DNA of 64,000 bases from CBDCVD01 sp965224015 (GCA_965224015.1 OZ245032.1:744001-808000), one strand, 5' to 3'. Shown: positions 8,473-17,712, counted from the stretch's first letter. Notes: generated by a model not told the origin, from the sequence alone. Numbers and translations are program-made.

Positions 8473-10299
8473 TCACTCAACGGTTACCGACTTGGCCAGA
8501 TTGCGCGGCTGGTCCACATCCGTTCCCAGTATCACAGCCGTGTGATAGGCGATCTGCTGGACAGGCAGGCTTGTCATCAGGGGCGAGGTGAACCCGTCAA
8601 GATCCGGCAGCTCAATCATAAGATGGGCAATATCGGCACACGCCCTGGTCCCCTGAGCGTCGCTAATAAGGACAATTCGCCCACCGCGTGCGGCCACTTC
8701 CTGCATGTTGGAGAGGGTTTTTTCAAACAGATCATCATAGGGCGCAATAACGATGACGGGCAGGTTCTCATCGATCAGAGCGATGGGCCCATGCTTCAAC
8801 TCCCCCGCCGCATAACCTTCCGCGTGAATATACGAAATCTCCTTCAGCTTCAGCGCCCCCTCAAGGGCGATCGGATAGCTCAGCCCACGACCAAGATAAA
8901 GCACATGGCTCACCTGTGACAACCAGGATGCCAGGTCGCTGATAGCCTTGTCCTGGCGCAGGGCAGAAGCAGCATGACGCGGCACCTCCAGCAGCGCACC
9001 TAAAAGGCGCTTCTCGGTTGCACCGTCAATCACCCCTCGCACTCTGCCCGCGGCAATGGCCAAACAAGCAAGCACCACCAACTGGCAGGTAAATGCCTTG
9101 GTGGAAGCCACGCCAATCTCCGGTCCGGCAAGGGTCGGCAAGACCACATTGGAGGCGCGCGCGATCGAAGATTGAGGCACGTTGACGATGGAGACAACCG
9201 TTTGATCATGAGCCTGACAATAGCGCAGCGCCGCCAGCGTATCCGCGGTCTCGCCGGATTGGGAAACAAATAACGCCATTCCCCCCTCGTTGAGAGGCGC
9301 CTGGCGATAGCGAAACTCGGAAGCAATATCAACATCAACCGGCAGGTGCGCATAACGCTCGAACCAGTACTTGGCAACCAGTCCGGCGTAGGATGCGGTG
9401 CCACAGGCGCAGATCGTCAAACGATCAATCTCGGCAAGCGAGGCGGTCAGTGCGGGATCAAAACGCACGGCTCTATCAGCCATATCCACATAATGCGCCA
9501 ATGTGTGCGCCATCACTTCGGGTTGTTCATGGATTTCCTTGTCCATGAAATGGCGGTAATTGCCCTTGTCGACGAGCATCGACGTGGCGACAGAACGCTG
9601 GCGCGGGCGGGTAACGGGATCCCCGTTTTCATTACGAATTTGCATACCAGCACGGGTAACAACGGCCCAGTCCCCATCGTTCAGATAGGTCAGGCTGTCC
9701 GTAAACGGCGCCAGGGCGACCGCATCAGAGCCAAGGAACATCTCCCCCTCACCATGGCCTATCGCCAGGGGTGCCCCCTTACACACGCCGATCAACACCC
9801 CGTCATGGCCATCAAACAGGATCGCAAGAGCGAACGCCCCTTCAAGGCGCGGCACAACCTCGGCAACCGCCCCCTGAGGGGTATCTCCCGCGGCCAAGCG
9901 CATGGTGATCATCTGAACCACCACTTCCGTATCGGTCTGCGATTGAAAGTCGACCCCCCTGGCAGCCAGTTCCGCTTTCAAAGCCTTGAAATTTTCAATA
10001 ATGCCGTTATGCACCACCGCAACAGACGAGGTGCTATGGGGGTGGGCATTTTCGAGAGTCGCCGCCCCGTGGGTTGCCCAACGGGTGTGGCCAATGCCGA
10101 TGTGGCCGTTTAGAGTCTCCTGGGACAACGCGTTTTCGAGATTGACTAGCTTGCCGCGGGCACGGATCCGTTTTAGCCTGCCCTGTTCCAATGTGGCAAT
10201 TCCAGCCGAATCATAACCGCGGTACTCCAGCCGTTTCAGGCCATCAAGCAGATGGCCCGCTACAGGTTGGTGGGAAATTATGCCGATGATACCACACAT
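8473..10299 (-). CDS. glmS: Glutamine--fructose-6-phosphate aminotransferase
   Basis: Makes glucosamine-6-phosphate from fructose-6-phosphate and glutamine, the first step towards UDP-GlcNAc for peptidoglycan and lipopolysaccharide. The start is ATG at 10299 because the mature enzyme needs Cys directly after Met (MCGIIGI), the glutaminase nucleophile; an earlier in-frame ATG two codons upstream would bury it. HTRWATHG, NGIIENF and the SQTDTEV segment belong to the N-terminal glutamine amidotransferase domain. Two SIS domains follow (CGTASYAG, SQSGETADTL; later LGRGLSYPIALEGALKLKE). The protein ends in LAKSVTVE as usual. About 608 residues, normal for the family. glmU lies upstream on the same strand, separated by a repeat-filled 396-base gap. 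Confidence 0.97.
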   Translation of the reverse strand: MCGIIGIISHQPVAGHLLDGLKRLEYRGYDSAGIATLEQGRLKRIRARGKLVNLENALSQETLNGHIGIGHTRWATHGAATLENAHPHSTSSVAVVHNGIIENFKALKAELAARGVDFQSQTDTEVVVQMITMRLAAGDTPQGAVAEVVPRLEGAFALAILFDGHDGVLIGVCKGAPLAIGHGEGEMFLGSDAVALAPFTDSLTYLNDGDWAVVTRAGMQIRNENGDPVTRPRQRSVATSMLVDKGNYRHFMDKEIHEQPEVMAHTLAHYVDMADRAVRFDPALTASLAEIDRLTICACGTASYAGLVAKYWFERYAHLPVDVDIASEFRYRQAPLNEGGMALFVSQSGETADTLAALRYCQAHDQTVVSIVNVPQSSIARASNVVLPTLAGPEIGVASTKAFTCQLVVLACLAIAAGRVRGVIDGATEKRLLGALLEVPRHAASALRQDKAISDLASWLSQVSHVLYLGRGLSYPIALEGALKLKEISYIHAEGYAAGELKHGPIALIDENLPVIVIAPYDDLFEKTLSNMQEVAARGGRIVLISDAQGTRACADIAHLMIELPDLDGFTSPLMTSLPVQQIAYHTAVILGTDVDQPRNLAKSVTVE

Positions 10300-10347
10300 G
10301 ATCAATCCTCACCACGAATGAAAGCGAGATATGTGAAGGTGCCGCGC

Positions 10348-10476
10348 CTAGATCAGCATGCGTTTCGCTGTATGCATTTTGCTATAGAGCGTGTCATGTC
10401 TTAATAGAGATAGAGCTCTTCTGACGACACGAGCCAGGAACGTCTATTGACCACTTGGCCAGCCCGTTAATAGAGA
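10348..10476. repeat. Composite of R1, R3 and R4 fragments
   Basis: CTAGATCAGCATGCG (10348) and GCATTTTGCTATAG (10374) are the two outer ends of R1 with the middle lost. They run directly into an R3 left arm (TAGAGCGTGTCATGTC, 10385) and then an R4 remnant (CGTCTATTGACCACTTGGCC, 10441). It fills the glmU-glmS gap together with the R2 copy at 10547. Confidence 0.75.
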
Positions 10477-10546
10477 TGCCCCGCTTATGGATAATTTTTT
10501 GCAAAAGACAAAATCACGTCCTGTATCATATTGTGACAAGACACTA

Positions 10547-10653
10547 TAATACCAAGGGTCTTTAACAATGACTCATGGCTTAGCGTCAAAGAGGTATGTT
10601 ATCAAGGCAGTACACCAGTCGGCGTGTATATAAAGCCAATACCGCTGGTATAA
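10547..10653 (+). repeat. R2 repeat, full copy
   Basis: TAATACCAAGGGTC to CCGCTGGTATAA, almost identical to 7959-8065 across its length. It lies just downstream of glmU (minus-strand gene ending at 10696). Confidence 0.9.
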
Positions 10654-10695
10654 TACACGGCATTTACGCAAGGGGGATTGGCACGCAGCGGTCAG

Positions 10696-12057
10696 TTATT
10701 CGGTTCTGTCAGCACGCCTCTTTTTTGCCATCATAGCCGCACGTAATCGCCTCGCGCGCCCCGGCTTAACCACCTGATGGGCCCGCGCTATGGCCAACGC
10801 ATCGTCTGCAATGGGCTGGGTGATCGTACTTCCACTAGCCACATAGGCCCTCTCCCCCACCTTCACAGGCGCCACCAGCGCCGTGTTCGAGCCGACAAAA
10901 GCATTATCCCCGATATGTGTGGCGTGTTTATTGACACCATCATAGTTGCAGGTAATTGTCCCGGCGCCAATGTTGGCCCTAGCGCCAATACGTGCATCAC
11001 CAAGATAGCTCAGATGATTGGCCTTGGCACCGGCGCCCATCTGTGCATTTTTTGTTTCCACAAAATTTCCCACCTTGGCGCCTTCGCGCAAAACGGTGCC
11101 GGGGCGCAGGCGTGCATAGGGGCCTACGATCGCACCGCACGCAACATGGGCGCCCTCCAGATGGGAAAACGCGCGGATATGGGCGCCTGCATCCACGCGC
11201 ACCCCGGGCCCAAAGACCACATAGGGCTCAATCACCGCATCAACTCCTATTTCCGTGTCCCAACTGAAAAAAACCGTGTGCGGCGCCTCTAATAAGGCTC
11301 CCTCATCAAGGGCCCGACGCCGCATTCTTGTCTGAAAAACCGCCTGTGCATGGGTCAGGTCGGCTTTGCTATCGATACCCAGGAATTCATCTTCGTCTCC
11401 CTCAATGGCGCGCACGCGCAAACCGTCATCGTTAGCGAACGCAACCGTATCGGTCAGGTAATACTCTCCCCTGGCATTGTCGTTGGACATGCGCTCCAGC
11501 AGGCCGGGCAGAAACTCTGCACGAAATCCCATCACCCCGGCGTTGCAAAGGGTTATTGCCTTTTGCTCTGCACTGGCGTCCCGGTCCTCGACAATGGCGC
11601 GCAACATGCCGTCGGCAACGATAAAGCGCCCATAGGCATGGGGTCCACCGGCATGAAACCCGAGCGCAACCATGTCTGAGTCCGTCTCCAGGGCCTCAAG
11701 CATACTCTTAAAGCGCGCCTGTGTGATAAAAGGCGTATCCCCATAAAGGACAACAACAGCACCCCTGGCGGCGGCAATTTGGGGTGTGGCCTGAAGCACC
11801 GCATGCCCTGTGCCGAGAGGCTGAGGCTGAACCACGATGTGCGCGTGTGGTGCCGAAGCGTGCACGGCCGCCGCAACGTCGGCATGCTGCGGCCCCACAA
11901 CCACAACAATCTCGTCCGCAAAATCCAGGGCCGCGTGCACCACATGACGCACCAGCGGCAGATTGCCAACCTGTTGCAGAACTTTCGGGCGTCGCGAGCC
12001 CATGCGATTTCCTGCCCCAGCGGCCACAATCACGGCTAGACAGGGTTTCGTGCCCAT
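10696..12057 (-). CDS. glmU: Bifunctional GlmU: glucosamine-1-P acetyltransferase / GlcNAc-1-P uridylyltransferase
   Basis: Carries out the last two steps to UDP-N-acetylglucosamine. The N-terminal pyrophosphorylase domain has AVIVAAGAGNRMGSRRPKVL, the UTP-binding signature, and LYGDTPF. The C-terminal left-handed beta-helix has hexapeptide repeats (for example VGPYARLRPG, GNFVETKNAQMG, HLSYLGDARIG, NIGAGTITCNYDG). I chose ATG at 12057, giving 453 residues: CAAGGAGAT stands just upstream with a five-base spacing, whereas the longer frame starts without a ribosome site. ccdA ends 34 bases upstream on the same strand, so the two may be co-transcribed. Confidence 0.96.
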   Translation of the reverse strand: MGTKPCLAVIVAAGAGNRMGSRRPKVLQQVGNLPLVRHVVHAALDFADEIVVVVGPQHADVAAAVHASAPHAHIVVQPQPLGTGHAVLQATPQIAAARGAVVVLYGDTPFITQARFKSMLEALETDSDMVALGFHAGGPHAYGRFIVADGMLRAIVEDRDASAEQKAITLCNAGVMGFRAEFLPGLLERMSNDNARGEYYLTDTVAFANDDGLRVRAIEGDEDEFLGIDSKADLTHAQAVFQTRMRRRALDEGALLEAPHTVFFSWDTEIGVDAVIEPYVVFGPGVRVDAGAHIRAFSHLEGAHVACGAIVGPYARLRPGTVLREGAKVGNFVETKNAQMGAGAKANHLSYLGDARIGARANIGAGTITCNYDGVNKHATHIGDNAFVGSNTALVAPVKVGERAYVASGSTITQPIADDALAIARAHQVVKPGRARRLRAAMMAKKRRADRTE

Positions 12058-12091
12058 TTCATCTCCTTGATACTCCCCTACCAAAAATAGC

Positions 12092-12820
12092 TCAGGCAAA
12101 CTCGATAAGCGATGGAAATGTCTCCTGTAGCCAGCCCGAAATCCAGGTCATGCCGTTAAACATTATCAACAGCCCCGCCCCCACAAGCATGACTCCCATA
12201 AGTTTTTCGACCATGCCGAGGTACTTGCGAAAACGCGCGCTAAACCCCATGAACGCCTCAAAAAAGAGGGCGGCCAGCAAAAAAGGCACCCCAAGCCCAA
12301 ACGAATAGGCACCAAACATGGCAACCGACTGCCACAGGCTCTCCTGCTTTGCCGCGAGCGCGAAAATTACCGTTAGAACCGGCCCCACACAGGGAGTCCA
12401 CCCAAAGCCAAAAGCCATGCCGATGACAAACGCCCCCACGAGGCCGGACGGCTTGCGCCGCACATCAATCCGCGCTTCGCGGTACAAAAAAGCGATACGC
12501 AGAGCCCCAAGGAAATGCAACCCCATCGCTATAATAATTCCCCCGGCAACGTAACGCACCAGCGGCGCATTCAAAAGCGCGGCAAACCCAGGCGCCGCAA
12601 CCCCAAGAAGGACAAAAATGAAAGAAAACCCAAGAACAAAGGCCAGTGTCGTGACAAACACATGACCGCGCTGGCGACCCTCGGCATCGCCGACACGAAG
12701 GGTGTTTAGGGAAACGCCGCCGATGTAGGCAAGCGTGGGGGGCACAATGGGCAGCACACAGGGCGAGATGAACGAAATCAGCCCCCCAAGCATCGCGCCC
12801 CCCCATAAGGATAGTTCCAT
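12092..12820 (-). CDS. ccdA: Cytochrome c biogenesis protein CcdA / DsbD-like transmembrane protein
   Basis: Inner-membrane thiol reductant carrier that passes electrons from cytoplasmic thioredoxin to periplasmic partners, often for cytochrome c maturation. 242 residues with about six membrane segments. The first helix contains SFISPCVLPIVPP and the fourth contains GWTPCVGPVLT; the two Pro-Cys motifs carry the redox-active cysteine pair. Length and motifs are typical of the short CcdA form. It reads towards glmU. Upstream lies a repeat-rich gap of nearly 1 kb. Confidence 0.93.
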   Translation of the reverse strand: MELSLWGGAMLGGLISFISPCVLPIVPPTLAYIGGVSLNTLRVGDAEGRQRGHVFVTTLAFVLGFSFIFVLLGVAAPGFAALLNAPLVRYVAGGIIIAMGLHFLGALRIAFLYREARIDVRRKPSGLVGAFVIGMAFGFGWTPCVGPVLTVIFALAAKQESLWQSVAMFGAYSFGLGVPFLLAALFFEAFMGFSARFRKYLGMVEKLMGVMLVGAGLLIMFNGMTWISGWLQETFPSLIEFA

Positions 12821-12950
12821 AGCTCAGGTTCCGTCTTGGCTGAATTGGTGGTCCTTGACCATGACAGGCGCATTCTCTCCTGTTGTTTTAGGAAGCGGTG
12901 GCGCCCTGGCACCGCCGGCGGACCCATGTCAAGCTGCTACTTCTTTGGAG

Positions 12951-13061
12951 CCGTCTATCGACCACCTGGCCAGCCCGCTCCTTTCGTCTTGGGCCACTCA
13001 TGAAAGGGTACTCCGAGAGTGGCCTGAGAGGGAAGTGGGCAGGGTGATGCCGGTTAATTGA
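12951..13061. repeat. R4 repeat, full copy
   Basis: Starts CGTCTATCGACCACCTGGCC and ends GGTGATGCCGGTTAATTGAG, arms that match inversely through AGCCCGCTCC and GGAAGTGGGC. The centre has its own small stem (CCACTC / GAGTGG). It sits upstream of ccdA. Confidence 0.75.
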
Positions 13062-13147
13062 GATGCGCATATATATACTCTCACATTTATGCACTCACAA
13101 GATTTTTACGCCAACCCAAAACATCATCACCGGCGACACGCCACCAC

Positions 13148-13288
13148 TATAGCAAAATGCGTTTAATTGGAATCATGGGGCTTTCCCGTATTCTTCTCGC
13201 ATTTTGCTATAGATTTAGAGGGCGATCAGCTTTATACGTTTAGTTGTCCCCATAGCAAAATGGGTACACCTAAACCCATGCTGGTCTA
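13148..13288 (+). repeat. R1 double stem-loop repeat, full copy
   Basis: TATAGCAAAATGCG at 13148 through CCATGCTGGTCTA ending 13288. Its last TA is also the first TA of the R2 copy that follows at 13287, so one element seems to have inserted at the edge of the other. Confidence 0.88.
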
Positions 13289-13393
13289 ATACCATGGGTC
13301 CATGACAATGACTCCTGGATCAGCATCAAGTAAGTGTGTTATCAAGGCCGTGCACCAGACGGCGTGTCTGTAACGCCAATACCGCTGGTATAA
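13287..13393 (+). repeat. R2 repeat, diverged full copy
   Basis: TAATACCATGGGTCC to ACCGCTGGTATAA. More substitutions than the other copies, which suggests an older insertion. Abuts R1 with a shared TA. Confidence 0.87.
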
Positions 13394-13791
13394 CTTACCC
13401 ATTGATGGCTGCACGACACTATGTTAGTGTGCGCGGCAGTCTGGCCTGAACCCGGTGCTCTCATAAAGCCCCAGCTACCGCTTGGGACTTAATGTTTTGG
13501 CGTAAGGAAGCTTAGGGCTACGCGCGGCCAATGGATCCTGCAGTGTCCTGGGTTGGCAATGACCAGGTGCCTGGGTGCCCATGGAAAATTTAAGCGGTTT
13601 CAAGCCTGTGAGCGAGGGCATGCGGATTGGGGCAGACATTGGGAGCAGATTGATTAGAAAAACAACACCGACTTTCATGTCAATGTCCTAGACAGGGCAG
13701 GCCCCTCCACTCTACAGTGATCACGTACCGGAAAGTCCAGGCATCGCAAGTGCGGGCCGGGCTTTGCAATATTGTTAATAGGGAGAACGCA
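13394..13791. other. 398-base leader of the tctCBA genes with no recognised gene
   Basis: No frame here has family features or a good ribosome site, and no copy of R1-R4 is seen. It should contain the promoter of the tctCBA transporter, but I could not pick a convincing -35/-10 pair. Confidence 0.4.
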
Positions 13792-14784
13792 ATGAAAAAA
13801 CACCTGACCACGTCCCGCTTGATGATCGCGACCGCTGCCGCTTTTGTCGCATTCGGGAACATGACACCGGCCAGCGCCGATAACCATAAAGTTGTCGATA
13901 GCATTCATTTTCTTATTCCCGGAGGCGCCGGCGGCGGATGGGACGGAACGGCGCGCGGCACTGGTGAAGCCTTGACCGAATCGGGTCTCGTGGGAACCGC
14001 GTCATATGAAAATATGTCCGGCGGCGGCGGCGGAAAAGCCATTGGTTATTTGATCGAAAATGCCGACAGCCAGCATGGCACCATGATGGTCAATTCAACA
14101 CCAATCGTCATTCGCTCACTCACGGGCATTTTCCCCTACAACTTCCGCGACCTGACTCTGGTGGCTGGAACCATCGGGGATTACGCTGCCATCGTCGTTG
14201 GCAAAAACAGCCCCATTAACTCCATGGGAGATCTTGTAAATGCCTTCAAGGCAGACCAGCGCGGAACCGCCATCGGTGGTGGCTCCGTCCCCGGTAGTAT
14301 GGACCACCTTGTGGCGGCAATGGTCATGCAGGCAGCCGGAGAGGACCCCACCAAGGTTAAATACATTGCCTATGACGCCGGTGGCAAAGCCATGGCGGCC
14401 CTGCTTTCTGGTGAAATCGCGGCTTTATCCACGGGATTTTCCGAGGCCGTTGATCTCGCTAACGCGGGTGAAGTCAAAATTATCGGGGTGACCGCCGATG
14501 CGCGCGTTGCCGCTTTTCCTGATGCACCGACAATGAAAGAGCAAGGTATTGATACAACATTTGTGAACTGGCGCGGGTTCTTTGCCTCTCCCAGTTTACC
14601 AGCCGACAAACTGGCCAAATATCAGGACATGTTAGCAAAAATGTACGATACGCCGGAATGGGAAAAGGTACGCGCACGCAACGGTTGGGTCAATATCCAC
14701 AACAGTGGAGACGATTTTAAGGCCTTTCTCGAGGAACAGGAGAAAATGATAGGCGATTTGATGAAGCAGCTTGGATTTCTCTAA
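13792..14784 (+). CDS. tctC: Tripartite tricarboxylate-type transporter, periplasmic binding protein
   Basis: Extracytoplasmic solute receptor of a TctCBA (TTT) transporter. ATG at 13792 follows AGGGAGAACGCA and gives a clear signal peptide (Lys-Lys-His, hydrophobic core, ending near GNMTPASA). The mature part has IPGGAGGGWDGTARGTGEAL, NMSGGGGGKAIGYL, AIGGGSVPGSMDHL and YIAYDAGGKAM, the glycine-rich ligand loops of the Bug/TctC family. 330 residues. The ligand cannot be read from sequence; organic acids such as citrate are known, and some relatives import sulfonates. The xsc-soeABC genes downstream make a sulfonated compound a reasonable guess. Confidence 0.9.
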   Translation: MKKHLTTSRLMIATAAAFVAFGNMTPASADNHKVVDSIHFLIPGGAGGGWDGTARGTGEALTESGLVGTASYENMSGGGGGKAIGYLIENADSQHGTMMVNSTPIVIRSLTGIFPYNFRDLTLVAGTIGDYAAIVVGKNSPINSMGDLVNAFKADQRGTAIGGGSVPGSMDHLVAAMVMQAAGEDPTKVKYIAYDAGGKAMAALLSGEIAALSTGFSEAVDLANAGEVKIIGVTADARVAAFPDAPTMKEQGIDTTFVNWRGFFASPSLPADKLAKYQDMLAKMYDTPEWEKVRARNGWVNIHNSGDDFKAFLEEQEKMIGDLMKQLGFL

Positions 14785-14800
14785 ACCTGGTTACAGTCAA

Positions 14801-14846
14801 GGACTCGCCAATAGTCTGACATCTTGATCTTGACGTTGGCGAGTCC
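14801..14846 (+). terminator. Stem-loop between tctC and tctB
   Basis: GGACTCGCCAA (14801-14811) pairs perfectly with TTGGCGAGTCC (14836-14846) across a 24-base loop. There is no following T run, so it is more likely an mRNA-stabilising or partial-attenuation hairpin than a full terminator. Such hairpins often let a binding-protein gene be made in excess over its membrane partners. Confidence 0.6.
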
Positions 14847-14882
14847 CGAATTGCGCGCTGAAGCAACCATTCGAGAGGGGTC

Positions 14883-15377
14883 GTGGCACTTGATAGATGG
14901 ATAGCGCTGGTTATCCTTGGCATAAGTCTGGCATACGGCTATGGCGCGTTCTTTACAATGGACGGAGCTTTGCCGCCTTTCATGCGCAACAATCCCGTCT
15001 GGCCGAGCACATTTCCCAAAGTGCTTTCCGTTATGGGGGTCATTGCCTCTTTGGTTATTGTTCTGGGGCTGGAGAAAGGAGCCGCAGCGCCCAAGCCGCT
15101 GGATATCAACTACCGCCGCCTTGGAGATTATAAGCTGGCGCAGGCTCTGTCTTTGCTGGCGTTGATGGTCATTTATGCACTGGCCCTGCATCCTGTTGGC
15201 TTTATCATTTCAACCATTTGCTTTTTGAGCCTCGGCAGCGCTATCCTAGGAGAGCGCAAGTTCCATGTTCTTGTTCCCGTAGCCCTGCTGGCAACGGGGA
15301 TAATATGGTATTTGGTGCAAGAGGTGCTGGGTATATTTCTGCGTCCGTGGCCGTTTTTCCTGACCTGGAGTCCATAA
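14883..15377 (+). CDS. tctB: Tripartite tricarboxylate-type transporter, small membrane subunit
   Basis: 164-residue protein with four hydrophobic segments (about 7-25, 45-62, 80-100 and 105-145), the size and layout of TctB. It begins with GTG at 14883 after GAGAGGGGTC. Sequence is weakly conserved in this family, so the call rests on size, topology and position between tctC and tctA. The stop lies one base before the tctA ATG, so translation is probably coupled. Confidence 0.88.
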   Translation: MALDRWIALVILGISLAYGYGAFFTMDGALPPFMRNNPVWPSTFPKVLSVMGVIASLVIVLGLEKGAAAPKPLDINYRRLGDYKLAQALSLLALMVIYALALHPVGFIISTICFLSLGSAILGERKFHVLVPVALLATGIIWYLVQEVLGIFLRPWPFFLTWSP

Positions 15378-15378
15378 C

Positions 15379-16899
15379 ATGCTTGAGGGTATGGCCGTCG
15401 GACTGAGTACCGCGTTTTCCTTTACCAACCTTCTCATGATTGTCGGCGGGTGTCTGATCGGCACATTCATTGGCATGTTGCCGGGCCTTGGCCCCATGAG
15501 CATCATTGCCATCATGATACCCATCGCCATTTCCATTGGTGATCCGGCGGCGGCTCTCATCCTGCTCGCGGGGGTGTATTACGGCGCCATATTCGGAGGC
15601 TCCACGTCGTCCATTCTTATCAACGCCCCGGGGGTTGCCTCAACCGTGGCGACGAGTTTTGACGGCTATCCCCTTGCGCGTCAGGGCAAGGCGGGAAAAG
15701 CCCTCACGGTTGCCGCTATTGCCTCGTTTTGCGGAGGCACAATCGGCGCCATTCTGTTGATGATCTTTGCCCCCGCATTGGCGACCGTCGCCTTGTTGTT
15801 CCATTCAGCCGAATATTTTGCGCTTATGGTTGTGGGGCTTTCCGCCATTGCAGCGTTTGCCGGCACCGGTCAGGTCTGCAAGGCGCTGCTAATGGCCGTG
15901 CTTGGGCTTATCATGGCAACGGTTGGCGAGGGCGCCTTATACAATATGCCGCGCTTTACCATGGGTATTATGGACCTGCAGTCGGGCTTTGGCTTTATTA
16001 CCCTGGCGATGGCCATGTTTGCCCTGCCTGAGGCCCTTTATCTGGTTCTTGATCCCGGGCGCTCCGGCACAGCAGGTGGCGGCAAGGACAAAATCAAGGA
16101 CTTGCGCATTACCAAAAAGGAAGCGCGCGCCATAACTCCGGTGATCGGGCGTCAGTCGCTACAGGGGTTTTTTATTGGCGTGCTGCCAGGCGCGGGGGCA
16201 ACGATTGCCTCCTTTCTCGGATATGCGGTGGAGCGCAATATAGCGCCCAAAAGCGAACAGGAGCAGTTTGGAAAAGGTTCCATCAAGGGATTGGCCGCAC
16301 CTGAGAGCGCCAATAACGCGGCCTGCACGGGATCGTTTGTGCCCCTTTTGACCCTTGGCATACCCGGCTCGGGGACCACCGCCATTCTGCTCGGGGCCCT
16401 TATTGCGCTCAATGTATCGCCGGGCCCGCGCCTGATGCTTGATCAGCCACAGATATTCTGGGCGGTTATCATATCCATGTATATTGGCAATGTGATTTTG
16501 TTGATCCTCAACCTGCCGCTCATACCCTATATCGCCAAGATTCTTGCGGTGCCTCGCAACTACCTTATTCCCTTTATTTTGTTTTTTACGTTGATGGGAG
16601 CCTATATTGGCCAGAATAATGCCACCGAGTTGCTTATCCTCGTGGGGCTTGGGGTTTGCGCGACGGCCCTGCGCTTTGCCGATTATCCTCTGGCCCCCCT
16701 GCTGATCGGGTTTATTCTTGGTTCCATGCTTGAGGACAACTTTGCCCGTTCCATGCAAATATATGACGGTATTGGCTTTATCTTCGAGCGTCCCATGACC
16801 CTTGGACTGCTGGTTTTAGCGGGACTATTGGTGGTGCTACCCGGCTATAGAGCCCGGCGCGCACGTTTGCGCGCGCAAGGGGTAGCGGACGCGGATTGA
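15379..16899 (+). CDS. tctA: Tripartite tricarboxylate-type transporter, large membrane subunit
   Basis: Large permease of 506 residues with about twelve membrane segments. Family hallmarks are visible: GTFIGMLPGLGP near residue 30, YYGAIFGGSTSSILINAPG near residue 70, GVLPGAGATIASFLGY near residue 265, and PESANNAACTGSFVPLLTLGIPGSGT near residue 305. It uses the binding protein encoded by tctC for proton- or sodium-driven uptake across the inner membrane. ftsE follows after 100 bases on the same strand, but with no functional link. Confidence 0.95.
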   Translation: MLEGMAVGLSTAFSFTNLLMIVGGCLIGTFIGMLPGLGPMSIIAIMIPIAISIGDPAAALILLAGVYYGAIFGGSTSSILINAPGVASTVATSFDGYPLARQGKAGKALTVAAIASFCGGTIGAILLMIFAPALATVALLFHSAEYFALMVVGLSAIAAFAGTGQVCKALLMAVLGLIMATVGEGALYNMPRFTMGIMDLQSGFGFITLAMAMFALPEALYLVLDPGRSGTAGGGKDKIKDLRITKKEARAITPVIGRQSLQGFFIGVLPGAGATIASFLGYAVERNIAPKSEQEQFGKGSIKGLAAPESANNAACTGSFVPLLTLGIPGSGTTAILLGALIALNVSPGPRLMLDQPQIFWAVIISMYIGNVILLILNLPLIPYIAKILAVPRNYLIPFILFFTLMGAYIGQNNATELLILVGLGVCATALRFADYPLAPLLIGFILGSMLEDNFARSMQIYDGIGFIFERPMTLGLLVLAGLLVVLPGYRARRARLRAQGVADAD

Positions 16900-17001
16900 C
16901 AGGCCCGTTGACATAAAGGTCGAAGTTTTGCGCCGATCACACACGAATCGGCTATAGGTTTGCCCTCACGGGGATTTGCTTTCAAACAACAAGGGCCGTG
17001 C

Positions 17002-17664
17002 GTGATCACATTTGACAATGTCGGGCTGAGATATGGCGATGGTCTGGAGGTTCTCTCCGATGTGAATTTCAATATCGAGCCTCACTCGTTTCACTTTCTC
17101 ACCGGCCGTTCGGGTGCGGGGAAGACCTCTTTGCTGCGCCTTTTGTTTTTGTCTCTCAAGCCCTCGCGGGGGCGCATCACCATGTTCGGCCACGACGTGA
17201 ACGGACTGAACAAGATTGGCATTTCGGCTTTGCGCCGGCGCATTGGCTTTGTCTTCCAGGATTTTCGCCTGCTTGACCATTTGACAACTTACGAGAACGT
17301 CGCTCTGCCTTTGCGGGTGCTTGGGCGCGATGAAAGCGTCTATCGCGCGGACGTGGTTGAACTGTTGCAATGGGTTGGCCTTGGGGATCGATTGCACGCC
17401 TTGCCGCCGGTTCTCTCCGGTGGGGAGAAGCAACGTGCAGCCATTGCCCGCGCCGTGATTTGCCAACCTGAACTTTTGCTTGCTGACGAACCGACGGGCA
17501 ATGTCGATCCGAAGCTGGCGCAACGTCTGCTGCGGCTTTTTATTGAGCTGCAAAAATTGGGCACCGCGATCGTCATTGCGACCCACGACACCGGCCTGTT
17601 GACGCAGTACGATGCGCCCAGACTATCCCTTGAGGACGGTTGTCTAGAGCGTGTCAGGTCTTAA
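17002..17664 (+). CDS. ftsE: Cell division ATP-binding protein FtsE
   Basis: ATPase of the FtsEX complex, which couples the divisome to peptidoglycan hydrolases. Walker A TGRSGAGKTSLL, signature LSGGEKQRAAIARA, Walker B LLLADEPTG and the switch His in IATHDTGL are all present. I start at GTG 17002 (MITFDNVGLRYGDG), where the family begins; an upstream TTG would add 14 unrelated residues. The C-terminus is unusual: the last residues (LERVRS) and the stop codon are encoded inside the R3 repeat at 17644-17708, so the original end was replaced when that element inserted. In most genomes ftsE and ftsX overlap or nearly touch. Confidence 0.94.
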   Translation: MITFDNVGLRYGDGLEVLSDVNFNIEPHSFHFLTGRSGAGKTSLLRLLFLSLKPSRGRITMFGHDVNGLNKIGISALRRRIGFVFQDFRLLDHLTTYENVALPLRVLGRDESVYRADVVELLQWVGLGDRLHALPPVLSGGEKQRAAIARAVICQPELLLADEPTGNVDPKLAQRLLRLFIELQKLGTAIVIATHDTGLLTQYDAPRLSLEDGCLERVRS

Positions 17665-17708
17665 TAGAGAAAGGAAAATGGGTTCTATTAAAACATGACA
17701 CGCTCTAG
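17644..17708. mobile_element. R3 palindromic MITE-like element at the ftsE-ftsX junction
   Basis: Left arm AGCGTGTCAGGTCTTAATAG (from 17648) and right arm CTATTAAAACATGACACGCT (to 17704) are near-perfect inverted copies. CTAG lies immediately outside both ends (17644-17647 and 17705-17708), as a 4-base target duplication would. The IS1182-like element at 60746 has the same arrangement and the same first eight bases (AGCGTGTC), so this is probably a non-autonomous relative. Confidence 0.85.
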
Positions 17709-17712
17709 CCCC

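Noticed and set aside
13475..13678. 67-codon minus-strand frame in the tctC leader
   Set aside because: No ribosome site, no family match, and composition unlike neighbouring genes.
16909..16962. TTGACA before ftsE as a promoter
   Set aside because: No -10 box at a usable distance; the nearest TATAGG is about 38 bases away.
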